Assembly: GCF_020736365.1 (NCBI RefSeq)
Contig: NZ_CP085988.1
Coordinates: forward strand, 1,184,001 to 1,248,000
Direction: 5' to 3'
DNA: 64,000 nucleotides
Source: Clostridium sp. M62/1
GTDB taxonomy: Bacteria; Bacillota; Clostridia; Lachnospirales; Lachnospiraceae
This document shows positions 56,854 through 64,000 of this stretch, piece after piece (positions within the stretch are counted from its first letter, which is position 1; the number at the start of each line of letters is the position of its first letter). Position numbers and translations under genes: made by a program. The notes under the pieces were generated by a model. The model was given only the letters and a program-made list of their open reading frames with translations. It ran no database searches and had not been told where the DNA came from.

Positions 56854-59079
56854 ATGGGAGAAAGTTATTTATCAGGCCGGAATGGCCTTAGTGATGTCAA
56901 AAATAGCAGGCGCGGGGCAAAGGGAGATGGCGCGGGCGCAAAAATTTCATCAAGAAGCATCCGTCTTACCTCAAAATTATTTTATGTTTTTTTACTGTAC
57001 ACAGTATTTATATGGTTCTGTGAGGCTGCAGACTTATTCTGTTATCTGACAGGTCTGCCTCAGACAAGTATTCTGTCGAGAGTGTTTGCGCTTGCAGCCG
57101 CCGCAGCTTTCCACCTTTACTGGGGAAAAAGGGTTTCCTTCAGCAGTGCCTCGAAAAATCAAAAAATACTGTTTGCGGCAGGATGCCTGTTCATTATGGG
57201 CTTTTGTCTGGTGAAATGTATTTTTCCGGATTTCAGCTACGATACAGGAAATTACCATCTTTATGTGCAGGTTCCGGGATTTACGGATAATATTCACGAG
57301 AGTGTGCTGCCGGGGAGATTCCAGCTTTTTGGCTTCCGTCTGCCGGACCGTATGTTTTATCTGTTCAGAGCAGTGCTGGGTCTGAGGCTGGGAATGCTCT
57401 TTACCGGACTTGCCTTGACAGTATCGTATGCCCAGATCTGCTCCCTTTTGAACAGTTTTCTGGAGCAGATGGACAGGCCCCAGACGAAGACAGGCAGGGC
57501 GGCAGTGGGACTTCTGGCCTGTGTGCCCTTCCTTTCGCTGCTGTTTCTTCTGAAAAATGAGGTTCTCATGCAGCTGGGAACTTACATGGTGGAAATTCTG
57601 TGTCTTCCGTTTTTTATTGAGCTTCTGTCTTTTCTTCTTCAGGAAGAGGAGAGCGAAGAGAAGGCTGTCCTCTTTTGCATCCTGGGAGGCTTTTTTTTCT
57701 GCACGAAAATGACTAATATTGTGTACCTGATACCAGTACTGGTCTTATATATTATCAAAATCAGAAAAATCGTTACAGTCAGACTGTTTTTAGGCTGCCT
57801 GATTTCAGGGGCCATTCCTGTGTCTGTCTATCTGATTTATAACGGTCTTACCACCGGGAACATTGTCTATCCTTACTATAATACAATTTTTCACTCTCCA
57901 TGGTTTCCGGATGCCGATTTTAAGGATGGACGCTGGGGACCAAGAGGGATGAAAGAACTTCTGCTGTGGCCTTTTTATATGCTTCTCTATCCGGATTACA
58001 GGACGTCAGAGCTGCCGACCAGATATGTACTGGATATGTGGGCCGGGTATATAGCCATAGGAATTCTTGTAATCAGCGGATTCCTTAGGGGCTGGAAAAA
58101 ATACTGGAGAGAGGGGATTTTGCTGATTGTCTATGTATTCTCTCTCTACGGGTGGGCTGCGACTACAGGACACAGCAGATATCTGATGATAGGAAGCATA
58201 CTGAACGCCTTAATTTTTGGCTTCTGGTATATCAGAACGGTTTCATCCATGAAGCCTGTCCGCTGCGCTGCCGGTGTTTTTCTGCTTCTGTTTTTCGCAG
58301 GACAGGTCTGCAGCAGCGGCTGGGGAACCTTACATGGCTCAGAGTGGAGCTTCAGGAGTATATCGCAGCCGGAAAAAAAGGCTAACATTTCCTGGTTTTT
58401 CCGGGACAGAGAGCTGGCCGATCAGGAGACCAGGCAGAAAATCGATGCTGTATATCTGACACAGAATAACTGGGGCGGATGGGCAGAAATGCTGGCAGAG
58501 GGAAAACCCATAGTAAATCTTCAGGCAATTCAGTTTGAGCTTCAGGATAAAGAAGAATTTTATGAGAAAGTTCATTCCTGGATGAGAGAGGGAAAACAGG
58601 TCTGGGACATGCTTCTGGAAGGGGAGGAAAACCTGCACACTTATCTGGATGGGCTGAACGGACTTGGATATTACGTGGAAGATATGGAGTATCTGGATAA
58701 TTCCCTGGTGGGCTACAGAACAATGGCCATAGCCAGACTGACCATGGCCGATGGAAGGGAGAATCAGATCATCACAGCAGGGCGGGAGGAAAATTCCGCG
58801 ACCGTACGGCGGCCGGCAGACCGATGCACGGTGAAAGCTCTGGCAGGCAATCCGGTCTATACAGGAGAGGGGCAGGAATTTACTCTGATTATTGAGGCCA
58901 GGGACAGCGCAGGAAATGAGCAGACTGTGAGAATTCCAATGGAGGGAAAGCAGTACAGGAAAATAGAGGCTCCTATGGACCTGTCAGGAATGGAGGAGCA
59001 GGTAGAACTAAGTGTGAGGACAGAGCCGGAGACAGTAATAGAGGCGGTAGTGAACCTGCAGCTTATCCCTGCAGAATAG
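56854..59079 (+). CDS. Large polytopic membrane protein, probable GT-C glycosyltransferase
   Basis: 741 residues from ATG 56854, 7 bases after AGGAG; the frame also opens at GTG 56818. About twelve to thirteen membrane segments in residues 40-500, with an outer loop after the third (FPDFSYDTGNYHLYVQVPGF) whose acidic and histidine residues fit GT-C active sites. Roughly the last 230 residues are soluble and probably outside the cell. It closes the glycan cluster. Family not identified with certainty. Confidence 0.65.
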   Translation: MGESYLSGRNGLSDVKNSRRGAKGDGAGAKISSRSIRLTSKLFYVFLLYTVFIWFCEAADLFCYLTGLPQTSILSRVFALAAAAAFHLYWGKRVSFSSASKNQKILFAAGCLFIMGFCLVKCIFPDFSYDTGNYHLYVQVPGFTDNIHESVLPGRFQLFGFRLPDRMFYLFRAVLGLRLGMLFTGLALTVSYAQICSLLNSFLEQMDRPQTKTGRAAVGLLACVPFLSLLFLLKNEVLMQLGTYMVEILCLPFFIELLSFLLQEEESEEKAVLFCILGGFFFCTKMTNIVYLIPVLVLYIIKIRKIVTVRLFLGCLISGAIPVSVYLIYNGLTTGNIVYPYYNTIFHSPWFPDADFKDGRWGPRGMKELLLWPFYMLLYPDYRTSELPTRYVLDMWAGYIAIGILVISGFLRGWKKYWREGILLIVYVFSLYGWAATTGHSRYLMIGSILNALIFGFWYIRTVSSMKPVRCAAGVFLLLFFAGQVCSSGWGTLHGSEWSFRSISQPEKKANISWFFRDRELADQETRQKIDAVYLTQNNWGGWAEMLAEGKPIVNLQAIQFELQDKEEFYEKVHSWMREGKQVWDMLLEGEENLHTYLDGLNGLGYYVEDMEYLDNSLVGYRTMAIARLTMADGRENQIITAGREENSATVRRPADRCTVKALAGNPVYTGEGQEFTLIIEARDSAGNEQTVRIPMEGKQYRKIEAPMDLSGMEEQVELSVRTEPETVIEAVVNLQLIPAE

Positions 59080-59147
59080 AGGAATCAGAAGGGCATTTAT
59101 GCCGGAAAAGGAAGAGAAACAAAGATTTCCCATCCGCGCTTTCCGTC

Positions 59148-59176
59148 TTGAAACCATCCCCGGTCTGTACTATAAT
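59148..59176 (+). promoter_or_regulatory. Promoter of trpS
   Basis: TTGAAA (59148-59153), 17 bases, TATAAT (59171-59176). Only about 50 nt of leader remain before the ATG, too short for a T-box riboswitch. Confidence 0.8.
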
Positions 59177-59230
59177 GAAGAACAAAGCCGGAAGTCCGGC
59201 CAAACCAGACAAAAAGCAAGGAGAAAACAT

Positions 59231-60235
59231 ATGTTAGACGGAAAGAAAACACTCTTCAGCGGTATGCAGGCTACCGGAAACCTGACTCTTGGAAATTACC
59301 TGGGAGCGCTGAAGAACTGGGTTACCATAAGCGATGAGTACCAGACTTTTTTCAGTGTGGTTGATATGCACTCCATTACCGTCCGCCAGGATCCGGCGGA
59401 GCTCAGAAAGAGAGCCAGAAATCTTCTGACGCTGTATATTGCGGCAGGACTGGATCCGGAGAAGAACTGCATTTATTACCAGTCCCATGTGAGCGGACAT
59501 GCGGAACTGGCGTGGATTTTAAACTGCTTCACCTACATGGGCGAGTTAAACCGTATGACGCAGTTTAAGGACAAGGCAGCCAAGCACGCGGACAATATTA
59601 ACGCGGGACTTTTCACCTACCCGGTTCTGATGGCGGCAGACATTCTGCTCTATCAGGCAGATGTGGTTCCGGTGGGTATTGACCAGATGCAGCACCTGGA
59701 GCTTACAAGGGACATCGCCATCCGGTTCAACAATATTTACGGCGATGTATTTACCGTGCCGGAGGCCTATATCGGCAAGGCCGGAGCAAAGATCATGAGC
59801 CTTCAGGATCCGGCTAAGAAGATGAGTAAATCAGACGAAAATCCAAACGGAAGCATCTATCTGATGGACGATCCGGATACGATCATCCGCAAATTCAAGC
59901 GGGCGGTGACAGACTCTGAGGCCTGCGTGCGCTACTGTGACGAGCAGCCTGGCATCAAGAACCTGATCGATATTTACAGGGCCTGCACAGGAAAGACTCC
60001 GGAGGAGGTTGAGCGCGAGTTTGACGGAAAGGGATACGGAGACTTTAAGATGGCTGTGGGCGAGGCAGTTGTGGGAGTTCTTCGTCCTCTTCAGGAGAAA
60101 TATGCAGAGCTCTCCAAGGATAAGGCCTACATCGACAGCGTGATTAAGACCAATGCCGAAAAGGCTCAGTATTTTTCCAGCAAGACACTGAGAAAGGTTC
60201 AGAAAAAGGTCGGCTTCCCTGAGAGAATCAGATAA
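59231..60235 (+). CDS. trpS: Tryptophanyl-tRNA synthetase
   Basis: 334 residues from ATG 59231, with AAGGAG upstream; the open frame runs back to 59099 through the promoter. The class I signatures are the HIGH-like TGNLTLGNYLG (residues 15-25) and KMSKS in KKMSKSDEN near residue 200. It charges tRNA-Trp. Monocistronic, with its own promoter and terminator. Confidence 0.96.
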   Translation: MLDGKKTLFSGMQATGNLTLGNYLGALKNWVTISDEYQTFFSVVDMHSITVRQDPAELRKRARNLLTLYIAAGLDPEKNCIYYQSHVSGHAELAWILNCFTYMGELNRMTQFKDKAAKHADNINAGLFTYPVLMAADILLYQADVVPVGIDQMQHLELTRDIAIRFNNIYGDVFTVPEAYIGKAGAKIMSLQDPAKKMSKSDENPNGSIYLMDDPDTIIRKFKRAVTDSEACVRYCDEQPGIKNLIDIYRACTGKTPEEVEREFDGKGYGDFKMAVGEAVVGVLRPLQEKYAELSKDKAYIDSVIKTNAEKAQYFSSKTLRKVQKKVGFPERIR

Positions 60236-60270
60236 TAGGAAAGAAAAGGCATTCGCTTGCCAGGACAGAT

Positions 60271-60310
60271 AAAAGGCGGTATACCCTTCTGCAGGGCGTA
60301 CCGCCTTTTC
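60271..60310 (+). terminator. Terminator of trpS
   Basis: AAAAGGCGGTA pairs with TACCGCCTTTT; the loop of about 17 nt contains a further CCCT/AGGG pair. It lies between trpS and the convergent kinase gene and can act in both directions. Confidence 0.85.
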
Positions 60311-60382
60311 GTGGTCCCATCAAAGATTTCCGCGTTTGTTTCGGGAAGCGGATGCTTCAAAAGAGCCGGTCTCCCCTTCCTG

Positions 60383-61627
60383 TCAGGCTGGAAACGTGAC
60401 CGTGATCAGCAGAGATTTTTCATCCTGGGTAGCTGCCGATATTTTCCCCCGGTGGGCGTTTACAATAGCCAGTGCGATGGAAAGGCCGAGGCCATAGCCG
60501 CCGGTCTGGGAATTTCTGGACTGATCCGCGCGGTAAAAGCGATCAAACAGATGTTCCAGGCTTTTTCTTGAGAGAAACGGTGTTGTATTGAATACACTCA
60601 GCCGGATGCTGTTTTTCTGTTTCTCCAGTGTCAGAGAAATGCTTCCTCCCTCCTGGGAGTACTTTACCGCATTGTCCAGGAGAATGGTGATAAGCTGGCG
60701 AAGCGCCTTCTCGTCTCCACACATGGATATCATGGGCTGAATCCTGCATTCAAGAGTTTTGTTCTGCGTTTTCTCCAGGGCCAGAAAGCTCTCGGCAGCT
60801 TCCTGGGCAATGTCCGACAGGGGAAAGTCGATTTTTTCCGCCGCCGGCTGCTCCTCCATGCGGGCCAGCATAATCAGACTGTTCGTCAGCTCTGTCAGCC
60901 TTCTGGTCTGGTTCTGAATATCGCTCAGCCACTCATTGGCTCCGTAATCCATCTCCAGGATTTCCGTATCTGCATTGATAATGGTCAGCGGGGTTTTCAG
61001 CTCATGGCCGGCATCTGTGATGAAGCGCTTCTGCTTTTCGTAAGTTTCAGAAAAGGGCTTGACGATTCTGCCGGACAGAACGAACAGCAGAAGCAGAACT
61101 GCCAGCAATCCGGCCAGGGACACGCCTGCGCTGGTTAAGATAAAGGTGCGGAAGGAATCCAGCTCACGTCCCCTGTCCAAAAAGATGATATGTGTCCCTG
61201 ATTCGGAGCTGCTGACGGTATACCGGTAGTCGTTTACAAAGCCCCGGGATCTGCCGGAATCCATGACAGACTGCGCGAAATTCACGGCGTCTGTGGAGTC
61301 CACGGCCGCTATTTTTCCCGTGTTTACAGAGAGGACGGTGCCGTCCTGCGCCAGGGAGACTGAGAAAAACCTCAGCTCATAGGGCAGCTCAGGAGAAAAA
61401 CGGCGATCTCCTCTGTACCTGTCGGACGGGGGAGGGGGCTCTTCTGCGGGATGTTCCCGCTTCGGAAAATTGCCGCCGTTTTCAGCCAGGATTGCCAGCA
61501 GACTGTCGGCATCAGAGGTCAGCTTCCTGTAACTCAGGATGCCTGAAACGCTCAGGATCACGGCCAGGACAATCAGCAGGGAACACATGGAGGCGATAAT
61601 CAGTTTTATGCGCAGTTTCCCTATCAT
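60383..61627 (-). CDS. Sensor histidine kinase
   Basis: 414 residues. Two membrane segments (about 9-31 and 165-187) flank an extracellular sensor region with a proline- and charge-rich stretch. The phosphoacceptor H-box DAGHELKTPL is near residue 208, the N-box LLDNAVKYS near 318, and the G-box GGYGLGLSIA near 380. No HAMP domain is obvious. Its ATG overlaps the response regulator stop, so the pair is coupled. The signal is unknown. Confidence 0.93.
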   Translation of the reverse strand: MIGKLRIKLIIASMCSLLIVLAVILSVSGILSYRKLTSDADSLLAILAENGGNFPKREHPAEEPPPPSDRYRGDRRFSPELPYELRFFSVSLAQDGTVLSVNTGKIAAVDSTDAVNFAQSVMDSGRSRGFVNDYRYTVSSSESGTHIIFLDRGRELDSFRTFILTSAGVSLAGLLAVLLLLFVLSGRIVKPFSETYEKQKRFITDAGHELKTPLTIINADTEILEMDYGANEWLSDIQNQTRRLTELTNSLIMLARMEEQPAAEKIDFPLSDIAQEAAESFLALEKTQNKTLECRIQPMISMCGDEKALRQLITILLDNAVKYSQEGGSISLTLEKQKNSIRLSVFNTTPFLSRKSLEHLFDRFYRADQSRNSQTGGYGLGLSIALAIVNAHRGKISAATQDEKSLLITVTFPA

Positions 61628-62298
61628 ACGGTTTCCTCCAGTGAATACCCGGCATTTCTGGAAGCCTTAATGTGGATAGTGGCGTGGAGAGCAGCCAGTT
61701 TTTTGCGCAGGTAGGAGATATATACCCATACCACATTGATTTCAGCCTCGCTGTCATAGCCCCAGATTTTCTCCATAAACCGCTCAGAAGAGATCAGACA
61801 TTTGGGATTGCTCATCAGCATTTCCATCATCTGAAATTCTTTATTGGCCAGCCGATAGCTGCCGCTCGGTGTGGAAAGTTCGAAGCTTGCCCTGTTTAAC
61901 ACTACATTTCCCATTTGAAGCTGTGAATCGGGATGTGCTGTCTGCGTCCGCGTCATGGCACGGATCCGGGCCAGCAGTTCCCTTGAGTGGAACGGCTTTG
62001 TCAGGTAGTCATTGGCTCCGGCATCCAGTCCCAGCACCTTGTCATCGACCTCTGATTTGGCAGTCAGCAGCAGCACCGGGACCAGGCTTCCCTTTTGGCG
62101 CAGCTTCCTGAGCACGGTGATTCCGTCTATTTTAGGCATCATAATATCGAGGATGACCCCGTCGTAATTATCTGATTCCAGATATTCCAGCGCAGCCTGG
62201 CCGTCACAGACAGAGTCCACCGAATAATTATTCCGTTCCAATATGGCTGTGAGCGCTTTTGAAAGCGCAGCCTCATCTTCCGCCAGAAGCAGTCTCAT
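61624..62298 (-). CDS. OmpR/PhoB family response regulator
   Basis: 224 residues: a receiver domain with phosphoacceptor D51 (VILDIMMPK) and acidic pocket E7-D8, then a winged-helix DNA-binding domain (about 125-222; WGYDSEAEINVVWVYISYLRKKL). First gene of the two-gene operon with the kinase. The start has AAGGAGGG upstream. An IS element begins 54 bases upstream of its start and appears to separate it from the native promoter. Confidence 0.93.
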   Translation of the reverse strand: MRLLLAEDEAALSKALTAILERNNYSVDSVCDGQAALEYLESDNYDGVILDIMMPKIDGITVLRKLRQKGSLVPVLLLTAKSEVDDKVLGLDAGANDYLTKPFHSRELLARIRAMTRTQTAHPDSQLQMGNVVLNRASFELSTPSGSYRLANKEFQMMEMLMSNPKCLISSERFMEKIWGYDSEAEINVVWVYISYLRKKLAALHATIHIKASRNAGYSLEETV

Positions 62299-62351
62299 GA
62301 TGTCCCTCCTTTGAAAAAGCAGTTCTGAAGTTAAACATTTATTGTAAAATA

Positions 62352-63939
62352 ACTAAAACTTCCCATACCTAAAATGGGATTCGTTCCTTGAAAATTCAAT
62401 ATTTCAGCTAACAAAATAGCGATTTATGCCGCTGCAGCTTCCAAATGGAGTGCTTTTCTCAGATATTCCGGCAATCTTGCTTCAAAATCAGCGGTAAAAG
62501 CATTCAGTTGCTCATCGCTTAGTTTAAAGATTCCCTGAAGACTTGCCATCAAGGCTTCCATCAGGATGCAAAGTGACCTGTTGAAAGTAATGTCTGCCAT
62601 TTCATCAACAAGGAAGAAGAACAGTTCACCAAGCGTTCTCTGATCTTCATTTTGGCGCTGCTCCATTGCAAGTAACATATATCGGGTAAACACGATCGCC
62701 ACATGGGCTGTCAGTGCATCATAAGATAAACTGTGGCATTCTCCAACCAGATTCAGCATGGATTTGCAGGTTTTGAAAAAGACCTCGATCTGCCAGCGCT
62801 TTCCATAAATACGGATAATCTCTTCCTCGGAAAGTGTTGTAGCTGTACAGATAAAAGCAAGCCAGTCCTTGCGGTTTGCCTTGTTCCTTACGCATACGAT
62901 TTTCGCCGGAATTGGATTCGCCTTTCCTACCATAACATCAACAGAAAGCAGATACTTTGATCTGCCACGGCGCTTTTTGTTCCGGGAATAGATTTCTTTG
63001 ATATTCAGCTGTTCACCACCGTACGAATATTTGATCCGGCTACTTTTCTTAATCATGGCAATCACATCCATGCCTTTTGCATGGATGGCTGTGACCTGTG
63101 CTGGATTGGAAAACCAGGAATCAAACAGGACATAATCCGCTTTCAGCCCTGCACTGAGGGCTGTATTCAGTAAAGTCATCATTGCCTCTGGTGCTTTTGT
63201 TTGGGCTAGCGCACGTCTTTTTCCTGCAAGGGTTCTGTTGTCAAAGTCCTTTACCGGGCCGATGATATTTGTATTCTTTGCAGACGCTAACAGGCAGCTG
63301 TTTACAGGGATCAGTGTGTTTCCATCACTCCAGCTTAAAGTAAGCATCCTGAAGCCCTTTTTGAAATGCATATCCGTGTGGTCAAAAACTTTTGATCCCA
63401 GTTCCGTTTTCTTACAGCTGGTACGGTTGAAAAGGCTGTCATCAATGATAAAGACATTTTTTCTTTCCGGATCTGTCAGATCACGAATGTCATGATTGAC
63501 AATATCAGCTGCAAGAAGAGAAGTAAAACGAAGCCAGTTTGTTTTTGAAGAATTAAGGAAACGGTAGAAAGTGTTCTTGGAAAACGCCTCCTTAAAAGAG
63601 CCAGTCCGCTGCTGCATATACATACTTCTTCCGACAAAAATGTTGCTGAGTTTATAACGAAGCAGGGAAACAGATGAAACACCTTTTTCCTTCATTCCAT
63701 TACATCTGGCAAGGAGCCTGCCAACATGATGTTTGGAAAAAAATCTCTGAACACAGTCAATTAAGTCGTTCTCAACGAAATAGTTTTGTGGTATACTGGA
63801 CATGGCATAAATCTCCTTTGTAAAGATGGTTTCTAGTCAATTCCATTATACCAAACGGAACAGATTTATGCTTTTTTTATTGGCTGAAATATTGAATTAT
63901 CAAGGATCAACGCACCAATATGGTGTGGGAAGTTTTAGT
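62352..63939. mobile_element. IS4-family insertion sequence, 1588 bp, complete
   Basis: Imperfect terminal inverted repeats: outer part ACTAAAACTTCCCAYACC at both ends (from 62352, and reversed to 63939), and inner part CCTTGAWAATTCAATATTT (from 62386, and reversed to 63905). The 6-base sequence AAAATA flanks both ends (62346-62351 and 63940-63945), a likely target duplication although AT-rich and short. It contains one intact transposase gene on the minus strand. Confidence 0.78.
62424..63803 (-). CDS. IS4-family transposase
   Basis: 459 residues, intact. DDE catalytic residues are visible: the first D in FIIDDSLFNR, the second in VLFDSWFSNP and the E in the YREK signature (YGKRWQIEVFFKTCK). 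AAAGGAGA precedes the ATG. It is transcribed toward the two-component genes and may feed transcripts into them. Being undamaged, it is probably still active. Confidence 0.93.
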   Translation of the reverse strand: MSSIPQNYFVENDLIDCVQRFFSKHHVGRLLARCNGMKEKGVSSVSLLRYKLSNIFVGRSMYMQQRTGSFKEAFSKNTFYRFLNSSKTNWLRFTSLLAADIVNHDIRDLTDPERKNVFIIDDSLFNRTSCKKTELGSKVFDHTDMHFKKGFRMLTLSWSDGNTLIPVNSCLLASAKNTNIIGPVKDFDNRTLAGKRRALAQTKAPEAMMTLLNTALSAGLKADYVLFDSWFSNPAQVTAIHAKGMDVIAMIKKSSRIKYSYGGEQLNIKEIYSRNKKRRGRSKYLLSVDVMVGKANPIPAKIVCVRNKANRKDWLAFICTATTLSEEEIIRIYGKRWQIEVFFKTCKSMLNLVGECHSLSYDALTAHVAIVFTRYMLLAMEQRQNEDQRTLGELFFFLVDEMADITFNRSLCILMEALMASLQGIFKLSDEQLNAFTADFEARLPEYLRKALHLEAAAA

Positions 63940-63945
63940 AAAATA

Positions 63946-63974
63946 ATTATATCATAGGCCTTGTACTTTAAATA
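63946..63974 (-). promoter_or_regulatory. Probable original promoter of the two-component operon, now cut off by the IS
   Basis: On the minus strand an extended -10 TGATATAAT (-10 hexamer 63951-63946) sits directly next to the target duplication, with a weak -35 TATTTA 17 bases upstream. Without the IS it would lie about 60 bases from the response regulator start. The last 50 bases of the window show no gene. Confidence 0.5.
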
Positions 63975-64000
63975 GAATTAAAATCGTCTTACCGGAGCGC

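Noticed and set aside
59177..59230. T-box riboswitch before trpS
   Set aside because: A good promoter lies only about 55 bases before the start codon, leaving no room for a T-box, and no T-box core sequence was seen.

Overview
The window is chromosomal DNA of a Gram-positive anaerobe, most probably a Lachnospiraceae member (Clostridium cluster XIVa). This rests on the gene order hpf / secA-prfB, the ribosomal str operon (rpsL-rpsG-fusA-tuf), the anaerobic glycerol-3-phosphate oxidation genes (GlpA-like, GlpB-like, DUF1667), Firmicutes-type promoters and AGGAGG ribosome binding sites, and moderate G+C. Species cannot be fixed from the sequence alone. No rRNA or tRNA gene was seen.

Layout. 1-4970: end of glpF, the three glycerol-3-phosphate oxidation genes, then cutC. 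5120-10900: hpf (minus), a 1 kb spacer with a cluster of DnaA boxes, secA, repeat-rich DNA, and prfB with its programmed +1 frameshift. 11070-14460: ACT protein, homoserine dehydrogenase, aspartokinase, DUF2752. 14580-17300: DUF4190 protein (minus), then tex. 17480-19850: a TetR-controlled DUF362 / flavodoxin / tetR operon. 20040-22880: BCCT transporter and a 2-hydroxyacid dehydrogenase (both minus). 22900-24270: an AT-rich islet with a small membrane protein and a secreted protein of unknown function. 24470-29240: str operon. 29500-31530: MATE exporter and its MarR regulator.

31840-42960 is the most interesting part. A five-gene operon (SWIM zinc finger, alpha-helical repeat protein, MoxR-type AAA ATPase, DUF5682-like protein, VWA protein) is preceded by a sigma-A promoter with a near-perfect Gram-positive LexA (SOS) box over its predicted start site. 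It is followed by a structured control element and a type II restriction-modification pair (alpha-class adenine methylase plus PD-(D/E)XK nuclease). The whole looks like a damage-inducible conflict or repair cassette in a small defence island.

43080-49700: cyclopropane fatty acid synthase (minus), an O-acetyltransferase, and a beta-glucoside block (RpiR regulator, EIIBCA PTS permease, 6-phospho-beta-glucosidase). 49880-50370: luxS (minus). 50650-59080: an envelope-glycan cluster of two family 2 glycosyltransferases and three large polytopic membrane proteins; the first gene carries a run of nine G at its start that puts a well-placed ATG out of frame, a likely phase-variation switch. 59150-60240: trpS. 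60380-62300: a two-component system (minus) whose upstream region has been split by an IS4-family insertion (62352-63939), which apparently separates the genes from their promoter.

At a finer scale the window holds two copies of a roughly 110 bp palindromic intergenic repeat (599-711 and 19906-20016) and three long hairpins that share a 12-nt loop but have different, self-complementary stems (9413, 9543 and 14505).
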